From Capsicum annuum (Eukaryota; Streptophyta; Magnoliopsida; Solanales; Solanaceae), in the NCBI RefSeq assembly GCF_002878395.1, contig NC_061118.1:129999098-130063097 (forward strand): a DNA stretch of 64,000 bases, in the 5' to 3' direction. A program made the position numbers and the translations under genes. The notes beneath the pieces were generated by a model that worked only from the letters and a program-made list of their open reading frames with translations, searched no databases and was not told the origin of the DNA. Of the stretch, positions 33,424 through 45,127 are shown piece by piece (position 1 is the first letter of the stretch; each line of letters opens with the position of its first letter).

Positions 33424-33713
33424 CCATATATACTACTACTGTTGGTTTGCAAATTTTAAGCTTTCGTATGACGCTCTCTCGATTTTGAACCCAACAATAT
33501 CGACCTCTAATAAGAGGTCACATGGTAAAAATGATTTTGTAAAAACTATTGTTACAAAATAATGACATGAATGAACTTTTCTGTAATAATAGTGGTATAA
33601 ATGAGTCAAACTTTCAATAGTAATGACATAAATGAATCAAACTTATAACGAATGATATTGATGAGCCATTTTTAATAATGAGATGACATATTTGATCTTT
33701 TTTTCTTTTAAAA

Positions 33714-36042
33714 ACATACCATGTTTTTGTTTATTATTTATATATACATACATATATAATAAAAGTATTCCATACTTGAAATTAAAATGCACAAAAAGAA
33801 GAAGGAAGATTCTTTAGGGATAAACCATTACAGATTTTAAAATGAGGATCTGTTCATAGAAACGTGGCAAAGAGATCAGTGACCTTTGTGTCATAATGTT
33901 TATTCATAGATATATTTAGAAGCTCTGAAATTTACTACTATCTTTAGTGTAACCAAAAGCTTTCACATTTATATATGTACCAAAAGTTGAAAATTTCTGG
34001 TTAGTTACAATCACAATTGATATTTATTCCATCAAAGGTTGTGGTAAAGTGTCGTGGTAAGTTTTCTTTTATTTCTAAGCAGATATCTTGAGTTCAATAC
34101 TGTTGATATGAGGAATTTTACCTCTTCAGAATTTTATTTTATTTTTATGTCAATCCAAATTAGTCAAACATCAAAGCGAAAGGAAACCAAAGAAAGTACT
34201 AGTTGTTATTTGTGTTGTCTCCCGCTATTTACTGCCCCTGTTTTCTTTAAAAGGAAAAAAGAAGTTCCATTGAATAGGCATTCACACCGAGTCAAAACTC
34301 TTGTCAATGCACCACTTGCTTCATAGTAGAATATTCCTGCAACATAAACCAAATTTAAACAATATTCACAAATCTATAATTCCATAATTTCAATCACAAT
34401 TTAAAATGTATTTGCATCTCAGTTCCTATATTAAATTAATAGATGTATAGCACAATTTTTTTTACATTTTTTTAATACTTTAATCATGATGAACTAATTC
34501 GTTATTTTTACCTTATCAAATTTATTAAGTAAAACTTACATAAATCTTAATAAGTTTATCTCTAATTACTCTTTATCTCTACTCTTTGCTAAATTGTAAA
34601 TAATTTCTTATTTTTGTAATTTTCGAATGCATAATTAGCATCCGCATACATAGAAATTGAGATATATAATTTTTGAACTTAAGAATGTGACAGTTAATTA
34701 CTCCATTTTTATTCTGATACATAATTTGCATCCAGATACATAATTCTGAAGTTGAGATACATAATTTTAATTATTGAAATACATTCATTTTTGAAACTAT
34801 TTGGTTGAAATACATAATACATTAATTAGATAAAAGGGAGATACATAATTAAAATTATGTATGCAAAAATTTATGAATTTGTGGATGTATCTGACTATTT
34901 TTTTTAAAGGAATTTAGGTAATTAATAAAAAAATAAGAATTTTAAGTAGTTTAGTGTTAGGTAATTTTTCCTTATTAATCCTGATAAACTATATCTATAT
35001 ATATAATAAAGAAAAATAGTCTTGCATTAGATTATATCAAGTAGTATTTAAGAACTAGTCTTTTACAACAAAAATAAATTTGATAGATTATTAATTATTT
35101 AATGTTTATCTCATATCGATATATATAACAAAGGAAAATAGTCTTGCATGAGGTTATGCCAAGTGATATTTAAGAACTAGCTTCTTACAACAAAATAAAT
35201 TTTGTAGATTATATTTAATATTTATTTCACATTGTGGTAAAAAATAACTAAGTTTGACTTTCATTGGTTGAAAATTATTAATACTGAGACATATTGAATG
35301 AAAATAAGTAATAATATTATAAAAACGAAATATAAATTATTTCATTACAACTGTGTAAATAAAACACATGTTACAAGAAAGATCAAATAATTTATAGAAT
35401 AACCAATCAATAAATAATAACTAAGCAACTGGAGAAGAATTGACAAAAAGACACTTTCAACACTTATTTTGTCAAATAGCCACTTAATTTTTTTCCCTTT
35501 AGTTTTTAGGGTTAGATCCAAAAAAGGAGAAAAAGTGGAGTTTAGATGCGGGACAATGAGTTTTTTGAATGTTTTTAAAACTTGGGGAATTAACTAAAGT
35601 TTTGATTATTTTCGAATGAATATAAGTTAAAATCAAGTTTCGATTATTTCTAGATTCAATTTACTGTAATTTATTTGTTATCCATTGTGTAATGAACTCT
35701 AGTATAGAATTTTTTTTTTAATCAAATATGATCAATTAAATAAGAAAAATATAAAAATTTTATAGCTAATTAGTTTAATTTCGTAGCAATAGTTGAGTTT
35801 TGACTCCAAATATTTCATAGAAAATTTTTGTTAATCACGTTGTTGAATTTTATTTTATTTTTACTAAAAATTTAATTCATTCTTGATATTTTTATGTATT
35901 GCATTGTTGAATGGTGGAAAAATTCTTAATTATTTTGGTTGTTTGAATTGAGCGTTAACCTGTTCCTGTTAGTAGACTTGTGGTCTATGAATTGAAAATG
36001 GCAGAACTATTTTTAGGTGTAGATTCTATTAAGAATTGAATA
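33714..36042. other. AT-rich intergenic stretch with a local duplication
   Basis: No gene. A 122-bp direct duplication starts at about 35011 and 35133 (GAAAATAGTCTTGCAT then TATTTAAGAACTAG). 34620-34870 repeats GATACATAAT words. The 90-codon frame at 34054-34326 has no recognisable motif and no supporting context. Confidence 0.55.
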
Positions 36043-36834
36043 AGCTAGAGGAGGTGTTAAAGGCACTGTTGCTACTGCGTCTGCTTTTTCTTCTAGCATT
36101 AGAAAGAGAAATAGTAAGGTAACTAAAAAAGCCTTTAAAGAAAAAAAAATAGAAGAGTCGAAATCGAATTCAGAGATCATGACGAACATAGATGAATATA
36201 TCGATGAGCCTAGTAAAATTGTTGAGTCGAGTGATGGTGTTGCTGAGCATAGTGATAGTAATGATAGTGGAGAGGGTGAGGATAAAGAAAAAAATAATGT
36301 TGATGGGGATAATAATTTTTTATCCGTGTCATTTTGTTCAAGGTACATTTTTGTGAAGCAGTATGACCTTAGAATGTTGATGGACAAGGTTGGATCTTTT
36401 CCGACAAAGATATCGATTAGATCAAGAATAATTGAATATCGAGATTTTAAGCAAGTTCTTGTAGACCAAAATTTGAAAAAAAGGATTTAAGCACTTCTAT
36501 TTTGAACACTAAAGAAACATATCGCAATATCTCAAATTCAATGGCCAGATGATCCATTATTTGTTATTGCGACGTGTTAAGAATGATAAGATGTTGCATG
36601 AAATGTGATTTTGTGTGAATAATAAGCATGCTTGTTTTGAGTTAAAGGAGTTTTGCTTGATCATGGAGTTGAACTGTTGATCATACCTCAATGAATTAAA
36701 ATTGAAAAAGGTGTTAGAGAAGGGAGAACATTTTTGTTTTAAGCTGAAGAAAAATCAAACATAGTGTCGGTCAACTTGTTCCAGTTGATTAGAGGGAATA
36801 ATTTGATCGAGGATTAGAAATACTGTAGTTCTTG
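36043..36834 (+). pseudogene. DUF1985-type gene, 5' part
   Basis: A plus-strand frame, open from 36043 (first ATG at 36179), encodes a basic then acidic linker (KKAFKEKKIEESKSNSE, DSNDSGEGEDKEKNN). It continues through RYIFVKQYDLRMLMDKVGSF to a stop at 36490. Beyond that, in shifted frames, come CVNNKHACFELKEFCL-like and KKVLEKGEHFCFKLKK-like blocks, which I read as the DUF1985 domain. In plants this domain is usually found in MULE-linked proteins with a Ulp1-type cysteine protease end. The gene is cut at 36834 by the Ogre-like element and resumes at 54290. Stops and shifts show it is dead. Confidence 0.6.
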
Positions 36835-39800
36835 TGTATTATCCCTTTTTTTAACTCGAAGGGTTAGAAAATATTGATTTCAACTTTTTAAACTATTTTA
36901 AAAATTTAAAGGAAATTTTAAAATAATCTAAGAAATTACAGAGTCGCCACTTAATTTATTTGAAAAGAAATTAAGAAAACTTTTTAAAATAAAATCCTAT
37001 GTCTTAAAACAAAAAAAAGACTTAGGCTCTTAAGAAAATTTCGGGTAAGAGGTTCTTATTAACATTATAGAGAGGTTTTTAAGGCACCTAAAATGTCCAC
37101 TAACTTGCGGCTATCCGAACTGTTTGAAAATGATTCCTTTGACTAACTTTAAAAAGGAAAATTGATTGTTCGAAAAGAAAATTGATCAAGAGAATATTTT
37201 TGAAGGTTATACAAAGTCAATTTTGGAATGACTTGAGAGGGGATTTAACTAGGTTCGAAGGAACATATAGCAAATAAGTAGGGGTGTACAGACCAAATCG
37301 TCAAGTCAAATTGAACCGACGAACCAAACCAAACCGAGAAAAAAAAAACGACTTATGGTTTGGTTTGATTGGTTTGGTATTAGAAAAAAAACCCGACCAT
37401 TCTTGATTTGGTGTTAACAAAAAAAAGTCAAACCGAACCCGAATCAAACTGACATAATATATATATATATATATATTAACCGCACGTGTCTCGCATGTGT
37501 AACCTTTGATTATTTAAAATTAGACGATTTTGTCTATTGCGAAAGCTTATATAGATATTTATATATAATTTTATTATGAAAATTTAAATAGTAATTTACT
37601 CAAATAGAGTGGATTATAAATTTTTACAAAGATATCAAATTCTAATAACATTGTTTGCTTACAAATCTTATGCCAAAAAAAGACTAAAATTGGACACAAC
37701 AGTAAAATTAAAACCTTATCAATTACATGCACAAAAGATGTTAAAAGAAATATTCCTAGAGAAAAAAATGCAATATTGTCGAAGGCAAAAATAATTGAGA
37801 GAATAATACCTTAAAAATTTATGATGAAGAATGTTGATAACGGCCTTTTATGTATAGGCGTTCGGATCCTCCTTCTTACATAAATATCAGTCGAATTTTC
37901 GTGTTCATATCTCAAATCTATATAGTCAGATTTTTTAAGTAGATATTTGAATTATATTTAGTCAAATTCCTGCATCTACATTTGTATGTGGCTCCATATC
38001 ATCAAATCTTTAAATTTAGATTATGAAGATCAAATATCCACATGTGATTACAAGCAACCAAGACATTCACATATAAACTAAAACCAACTCAATCAAACCC
38101 AACCTTCGATAGAGGAAGGTACTATGCATAATATGATATTGGTGAAAATGACTATATTACAAACAACTTTTTTGCTTCGATTTTGTTTTGTTATTTGAAA
38201 TTCCATAGCCGCCTTTTTTATGTTATTCTCATAAATTAGTATTACGATTTTCTTTGACATAAATAACAATTAATATGTTTCACTTACAAATAATATGGAT
38301 TTCTATAGTGGTTGAATTGTACATAAAAGTTACGATATTACAAAAAACATGACTCATAAATAAAAAAGAATTTAACCTCCTATTCTAATTCGGGACCTTA
38401 ATATGTTTTTTTTTAAAAGAAAAATGGGATTAAAGCCTTTTTTATGTCATGATAATCAAAATTATGTCACGATTACGCAAAGAAAGTAAAAGAAAAAAAG
38501 ACCAATAAACCTTTGATTTTTGATAACTTCATTCGGCGGCAAAATACTTATCCAGTTTTTCGATCAGAAACTTTCAACTAAAAGAGAAACACAAGAAATT
38601 ATCAAAAGAGAGAATCAATGTCAATTGTTAATTATTATTCTTCATATATAATCTTTAGAGGTATGATTTAAAAGAAATAAATAAAAGGCAAAAGGGACGA
38701 TGATAATGATAGTAAGAAAACACGTGAATCAAAATTAAAATAAAAAGCAAAAGTACAATATAAGAATTTGTTTCGTATAAATTTTGATCCAAAATATTAC
38801 TTAAATAGAATTATAAAGAATATTTTTTATATAAGGCAAACTTCTATTTTTAGAAGTACTAAATATTACCTAGATTAAATAATCAAAATCAACTATATGT
38901 TAATAAATCCTAAAACTCATGCGTAGGAACAATAAATTAAATTTATTCTATTTATAAAGTTTTCCTTTTATAAATCATATAATTAAATATAAATTTTTCC
39001 GCCTCATTTTTTTTACGTGCACAACGATTTCTTCCTTTTTTAACTTTGACTTGTCCTACAATTTTATTCATAATATTCTATTTATTCTTCTTTATAATTT
39101 AAAATTATGACGTACTAGAAGTTTTTAGTTTATCAGGATTCTTTCTATATATTTTAGGAGTTATTAAATTCTTTTCATATATTTTAGGAGTCTTTAATCT
39201 AGTTAAATAATAAATTGAGGAAAATAGTAAAAAGATATTTTTATCTATTACAGAGACTTCTAATGAAGGGAAAAAAGTTCAAACGTCATTTTTAAGGCCC
39301 TTCACACTTTTAATATAGTATAAATATAATATTCAAACTTTTTTATACATAAAATATTAATTATAATCTACTTTTTAAATACTTTTTCAACTAGTTTTAG
39401 TAATTTTCAATAATTTGAAAGTAGATGTAGATATATATTTAAATTTGGGCCTTTAAGTTGTAATTTTTGTCCATTAATTGCTAATTAAATGATCCAAAAC
39501 CCAATATAAACTTAAAACCTAAACTTTTCACTCTTCATCTTACTTTTTAGTTTCAAGAGAGTTTTCCGCTCTTCATTTTTTCATAATTATTGTTTTTTAT
39601 TAGCACATGAATGAAAACATATTTGATCTAGTCTTCGATCACAATATAATTGTAAAAACTAAATATTATTAAAAAATCCAAATAAATCAAAAATCCGAAA
39701 AACCCGACTAAAACCTAAACCAAAAAAATTAATTTTATGTTAGTTTGATTTAATTTATAGTTTTAATAAACCGACATGATTGGTTTAATTTTTTTCAATA

Positions 39801-42800
39801 AAAACTGAACCAACCCGACCTATGTACACCCCTACAAATAAGTATAGAAAAATGAAAAAGGGGAGAAATAAGTGATTTAGGCTTTTAAGCCCAAATTCAC
39901 CAACCCTGTCCTAATTTAATTGGGTTTTCAGCCCATCTTCACTTGTTCTAAACTATTTTTTTGAACCTTTGGCCCGAGTTTTGTTTCACCTGTATTAAAA
40001 TATAACTTTAGCTTCGAGGCCCAAATGAATAAATAAAGGAACTAAAAATAAATAGCTAAATACATAAAGAAAGTTTAGGAAAAGGGGTTTGGAACCCATT
40101 TGGACTTTCCCGGCTTCAATCCCAAAATATGCTATAGGCTTTAATTTTAGCCTATTTTAATTTTTTGCGTCTGTCTTCAACCTTGTTGCTCAACTCCTTT
40201 ATGTAGCTTTAGCTACACATTTCCTCATTCGGTGCTTCCAATTTTGGATTCATTTTTGGGTCTTTAGAAACTAGCTCGATGCTATTGGGACTTGTTGGCC
40301 CGATGGAATGCAAGACGATGAGTCCACATGGACTCGAATAGAAGTGGTTCATGCAAAAAAGAAGAAATAACAATTAGCATATAAAATTTAGGACTAAAGC
40401 TCAAATCAAAATAAACTATATCATGAAAATGGAGCATGGTAGAATGGAAAATTAGTCTAACTAATTTAATGCACAGACGTTTTACTCATATGTATAATCT
40501 GAGAATAAAGCTTACAAATTTTCTATTTGTCATCGGCCAAGTCAAACAAAAGTGTGCACATTGTTAGTTAATTTCGTTTTTCAATCTTTGCAAAAAAGAT
40601 GAAGCACGGGACAGAAAATTGAAATTAGACATATCTAATAATTTCAAAACAAAATAAAGAAGGGAATAAACAGGCAATCAACAAAAAAAAGAAGATTATG
40701 CCTCTAAGCATATCAGGAATGTATACATTAATCAAAATAAGGAAAGAATAAAGCAGGAAAAAGATGGACACTTTCTATATAGCATGTAATTAGGCGGATT
40801 CGAAACATCTAAGTACTCTTATTTATAACGAAAAGATAAACGACATTTTTGTGCAATTAACACACAGAGAAATACAACTTGCAATTCTTAAGAGCGAGTG
40901 CACTGGGAACTCACCCTCATCCTCTCTTTGACCAGCTTAAAATGAACTTTCAAGGGTCAAAGAAAGGATCCTTGAAGGTTCATAGGACTATTGACCTTAC
41001 CATGGACATACACCTACTATCCCTATTAACTTTAAAGGTCAAATGAAACAGGATGCAGTTCATATCAAGCTAATACAGTAGATTAAACCATCAGTAAACT
41101 TGAACTAGACATAAAATTATGAAAAAAGAAAACTGAAACCAAACCAAATCAAAATAGAACTACACTAAGACGACATGTCGAGACTAAAATAGAAATATTT
41201 AGTTGAGGAAATAGCAGATTAGACATTAATATTCAAGGGTAAAAATGACATGTCAGGGATAAACAAAAATTTAGCATCGTAGTGATTTCAAAAATAACTA
41301 AAATGTAAATTAATAGATGAAAACATTGAACTCAAGGTAGTGAACTAAACAATAAAAAGAACAAAAATTTTTGCAATACATGCTGATAATCGTACTAAAA
41401 CAAAGCCATTCAACAATATGAACATGAGATAGTGAGCTCAAGGCAATCAAATCGAAGACTACAAAAATCAACAATGAAGCAAAAGTTTCAGCATAAATAT
41501 TGGCTCTGCAAACAACATAAGAAGAATTATTTCAAACAAACCCTACGGCCATCGAAGCCATCTACAGTGAACAGTCCCAGTATTACAATAATTATGACTA
41601 CAAAGCTATTATGCAAAGTAAGAGATGAAGAGAAAATAAAATAAAAGGAAAAGATGCATTAACTTTTTTGGGACAACAAAATGCGACTCGAGTTGTCGTC
41701 GAAATATCCTCGCCACCATCAAAATTCTTCTACGACTCCAAAAACTCATCGACTTTTTCATAATAAAATTTTTACTAGAAACATGACTTTTTGCTCAAAA
41801 GTTTTTCACCTTCCAGACTTTCATTCTTTAGCTCTACAAAGATCTTTATATAGAGAACAACATGAGGACCAAAATGCTTTTCCGTCATTGTGGGAGAAAA
41901 GAAAACCGAAGGTAATTTTGGGATTCTCAGCAAAAAATTTTGAATTTCAAAATGGGATAAGGGATGACCTATATGGAATCGTACGGATGGTGAACTGGAT
42001 TTGATTTCGTATATTTTTTGTTGAGATTATTTGAACGAGTTTACTGGCTGGAATAAGGTTGGGTCGGAGTCTCTGGTTTTTGATTGTGGGATACGAGTGG
42101 TGTCGTTGTCATGAGCAATGTTTGTTGGTAGATGTTTTGTTGGTTGTACGCTGGTTATATTGTTGTTGTTCATTGAAAGTTGTGGCTGTTGTCATCATTT
42201 TTGAGTTAGTATCTATTAGGGTGTGTTTGGAAAGAAAGAAAAGATGAATTGGGTTAAAGAAATAGGCCGGATCGGGTCAGTAGAGGGGTTGGTTTTAGGC
42301 TAGGGTTGCTGGGTCTTGTGGGCTGAAGTTGTTGGGCTTGTTGTTAAATGGGATAATTGGACTGAAATAAGTTAATTTGGGGTTATTTGAAAAATAACCC
42401 CAATTAGATTAAGAGTCGGTCAGTTTTATTTAATTTTCGACCATTTTGAAAATCAATCGTTCAATTGCATTGCAATTGTGGACAATTTGATTTTAATTAT
42501 GACCTAATTAAATAATTTGACTAAACTTAATTGAAATTCAATACGAATCACAACCTCGTTTAATTTCGAGCTTCTCAATTTAATAGAATCAAACACATAT
42601 TTATCCAAATAAATTATTTTTTTGAGAATAAATTATATTTAAATCAAGATTTTAATCATTTAAATTTATTTTCAAGATAGTCCTTGATTAAAATTCGATA
42701 TTCCGTAAAATAAATTTTTAAGTGAAAAAATTATATATTTTCGTATAATTAAATATGATAATATTTAATCGCCACTTAAAATTACAAAATTGCCTAGATA

Positions 42801-42909
42801 AATACTTTGGAAGATTTTTATCTAAATAAAATAAATTTTGTAATTTATTTAAAATTGAAAAAACTCGAAATTAATCTTATTTGTGGAGGGAAAAAATTAG
42901 GTGTCAACA
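36835..42909 (-). repeat. 3' LTR of the Ogre-like element, carrying a hAT insert
   Basis: It aligns along its length with 51026-54289 once 37279-39834 is removed, leaving about 3.5 kb. Its low-coordinate end (TGTATTATCCCTTTTTTT) extends about 27 bp beyond the point where the 5' LTR copy meets the primer site. Plus frames at 41432-42247 are repeated in the other LTR without motifs. Confidence 0.8.
37279..39834. mobile_element. hAT-like DNA transposon in the Ogre-like LTR
   Basis: 2556 bp with inverted ends TAGGGGTGTACA and TGTACACCCCTA, flanked by a perfect 8-bp duplication CAAATAAG (37271-37278 and 39835-39842). The other Ogre LTR lacks it, which gives the empty site. Ends, size of duplication and subterminal AACCAAACC/GGTTTGGTT clusters fit hAT. 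The interior is AT-rich with an AT microsatellite near 37457-37476 and no transposase, so it is non-autonomous. Confidence 0.88.
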
Positions 42910-42926
42910 ACTGCCCCTCCCTTTGG
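42910..42926 (-). other. Polypurine tract of the Ogre-like element
   Basis: The minus strand reads CCCAAAGGGAGGGGCAGT directly before the 3' LTR start TGTTGACACC. It confirms minus orientation. Confidence 0.7.
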
Positions 42927-44189
42927 GTAGGGTGAATGTAAGTAGCCCTGGGCAAAGAAAATTTGATGTTCCTAATTTGTCCGACCCACAAATTTGCTTC
43001 TGAGAGATATTGGTGTTCACACGAGTTTTAGAGTTATGGCCGAACCTCGGTATCAGGTTTCCTACATATCTCAGGTTACATGAGAATTCAGCCCACTTGT
43101 AGTTCATAAAGCTTGATTCAAAGCACAATTTTCAAAAAAATTCACAAGTTATCTCGATTTTAGAGTTTTTTTATAAAACCAAAAAGCTGGAGAATAAAGG
43201 GATGTGGGGGGAGGTTGGAATGTAGTCAAGTTTTCAAAATAGAGCCTAGCCCACATATCCCTGAGACTAAGGAATCAGACTGTTTGTAATTCGACTCATT
43301 CGGTAGAAAAGATAGTCTTTTATTTCAGACGATCTTTGGCTCGGAATGAGTGACAAGTTGATTGAGTGACGGAAAAAAGGCTTGTAACCTCTTAACCATG
43401 AATGTGAGATCCTTCACATCCATAGGCAAGATCTTACCTGGACATAATTTCCAAAACTCTAAGTATGTTGTCACCCGAATTTGAAAGAAAGAGAAGGTTA
43501 CCCTCGGAATGAGTTTAGAAATATCTTGAAGGTAAAGTTAAAACCAGAATGTCCCAAAATACCCACATTCCTTCTAATAGAGGTGTGGTTGGATTGTGGT
43601 GGCGATCATCCTTTATCTCGCGTCCAAAGAGTTTGAAGTTCCTCTTTAGACTATGTTCTATTTTGCTGGTAAGAAAGAGTTCCACATTGTGATGCATCCT
43701 ATCTAGAGTAGTTCACGTTTGGGGTCTTGATTTGAGATTTTCATCGTCTCGAATGCTCTCGACAATGTCTCAAAAATTGTTAATGCTAAACATAATTCAC
43801 GAAAGGGATATATAGTCTTTTACCATATCTCCACGTAAGTTGTTGCCTAAAAAGCAAAGTCATCATTTCATATACCTGTTTGAAAGGAAACAACTTGCAA
43901 CAACAGACACAACAACCCTCTTGGTTATTGCATAACAGCTCATTTGTCGAGTGAATATGTCCTTAAAGTAGGGTGGCCCTTTTGCCACCGATGGCACCTT
44001 ATACATAATGATCCCTGCAACCGTGTAATCTTATGCTGATGTGGCAACCCTTTTGCTCACCTAAAATGTTTTTTGCATGTGGAATGTTAACTTCTCCGGT
44101 TATTGACAATGATTCTTTGTATGTGACCTCGGGTAAGTCTTGCGCATCTTTTGTATCGATACGACTTATAATTTTCCTTAAATTGTCAA
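42927..44189. other. Ogre-like interior, no gene supported
   Basis: Noncoding between the purine tract and the first tandem array. Short minus frames (43128-42904, 43697-43515, 44241-43999) show no recognisable motif. Confidence 0.5.
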
Positions 44190-44720
44190 TCTTTGGATAA
44201 TCTTGCACATTATTTGATGTTGGATATAAGGTGACTTGCAAATATCCTTTGAGTTGCTAGCTTTTAAGGTAATCCTGCACATTATCCAACTTTGGATAAG
44301 AGATGACTTACAGATATCCCTCCAATCGTTAGCTTTCAGTTATTCCAGCACATCATCCGACCTTGGATAAAATATGACTTATAGATATCTCAAATTTCTA
44401 GTCTTCGGTTAATCCTGCACATAATCGATCTTTGGATATGACGTAGATTATAGAGAACCCTTGGACTTATCAATTTGATAATCTCACATATTCTCTGGAA
44501 AGAATTTAGTTGTGACTTATGGATAACCTTGGAACTATTAATTTTTGGGTAACCTTGCACACTATCCGATTAGGATATTGTTGCGGATTATAGATGGCCT
44601 ATGGGTTATCAACTCATAGGTAGTCTTGCACATGTCCTATTTCAAATAATTGACTTATAGATGACCCTCAAATTGTTAATTCCTAGGAAATTTCATATAT
44701 CATCCATCTTCAGATACCGA
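44190..44720. repeat. Degenerate array of about 70-bp units
   Basis: About seven to eight imperfect units. Each has an AATC(C/T)TGCACATTATCC-type block, then TTTGGATA, then GACTTATAGATATCCC. Copies of the TGCAC core near 44201, 44273, 44344 and 44413 are about 70 bp apart, then become more diverged to 44720. Confidence 0.7.
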
Positions 44721-44790
44721 CTTGAAGGCGTCCCTTCAAATCACGTGCTTTTGATATATTCAGATGTTAATTCATAAAATGATGAGATAT

Positions 44791-45127
44791 CCTTGACGCC
44801 AGCATTTGTGTCTCGCGTGTCAATAGATATTAAATGCAGATGAAATCCTTGATGCTAGCATTCATGTCTCACATGTCAACGGATATTAAATGCTGATGAT
44901 ATCCTCGACGCCAATGTTTGTGTCTCATGTGTCAACAGATATTAAATACTGATGATATCTTTGATGCCAACATTTGTGTCTCATGTGTCAACAAATATTA
45001 AATGTTGATGATAATCTCGACACCAGCATTTGTTTCTCGTGTGTCAACAAATATTAAATACTGATGATATCCTTGACTCCAGCACTTGTGTCTTGCGTGT
45101 CAACAGATATTAAATTGAATGTCTTTC
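44791..45127. repeat. Six tandem 56-bp units
   Basis: Units start at 44791, 44847, 44903, 44959, 45015 and 45071, exactly 56 bp apart. Each has CCTTGACGCCAGCATTTGTG followed by TCTCGCGTGTCAACAGATAT and TAAAT. Regular spacing with few indels suggests recent expansion compared with the neighbouring arrays. Confidence 0.9.

Larger units (their letters stand above)
25683..33445 (-). mobile_element. Endogenous pararetrovirus, unit-length, decayed
   Basis: A Caulimoviridae-type sequence on the minus strand. In order it shows small 5' ORFs, coat protein with a CCHC knuckle, a 30K-type movement protein, aspartic protease, RT with YIDD, RNase H, a terminal ORF, a promoter candidate and a tRNA-Met primer site. 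There is no integrase, as expected for this family. The ends carry a direct repeat (ATATATACTACT then R then CTGT; 25680-25696 and 33426-33442), giving a 7746-bp repeat unit. That is close to the genome size known for solendoviruses. Gene order and size favour solendovirus or cavemovirus relatives, whose endogenous copies are common in Solanaceae. Stops and frameshifts occur in most genes, so this is a fossil copy. Confidence 0.88.
24727..33496 (+). mobile_element. TRIM-like miniature LTR retrotransposon, split by EPRV
   Basis: 5' LTR 24727-25136 (TGTTAGGATTTTTGCC to GAACCCAACA), Met primer site 25139-25151, a 0.36-kb noncoding interior, a purine tract, then a 3' LTR starting at 25493. The 3' LTR is interrupted by the EPRV and ends at 33496 with GAACCCAACA. 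Without the viral insert the whole element would be near 1.1 kb, so it can encode no gag or pol. The immediate flanks (ATGTG and ATATC) share only some bases, so a target duplication is not proven. Confidence 0.85.
25493..33496 (+). repeat. 3' LTR of the TRIM, broken by the EPRV
   Basis: 25493-25682 aligns with the first half of the 5' LTR, and 33445-33496 aligns with its last 50 bp. About 155 bp corresponding to roughly 24930-25085 of the 5' LTR is missing at the break, so viral integration came with a target deletion or a later loss. Confidence 0.8.
24398..33705. mobile_element. Terminal-inverted-repeat element hosting the TRIM
   Basis: Left arm 24398-24545 and right arm about 33500-33705 are inverted copies. 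GGTAAAAAGCTAAAAATACC faces the complement of the right end, and shared inner words such as CTCTTATTAGAAGTC/GACCTCTAATAAGAG and GTTTGACTCATCTATG match across. Both outer edges are followed by TTTTAAAA (24390-24397 and 33706-33713), a candidate 8-bp target duplication. Without the TRIM insertion the element is about 0.54 kb, which is MITE size. It has no coding sequence of its own. Superfamily is not assigned. Confidence 0.65.

Noticed and set aside
25683..33445. A currently infectious or activatable virus
   Set aside because: Stops lie before the RT active site, in the RNase H and in the coat-protein knuckle, and several frameshifts occur. As read, this single copy cannot encode a complete gene set.
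24722..33501. ATGTG and ATATC as the TRIM's target duplication
   Set aside because: Only three of five bases agree; not enough to call.
34054..34326. 90-codon ORF as a small host gene
   Set aside because: No recognisable domain, promoter or homology-like context; the length is within chance expectation.
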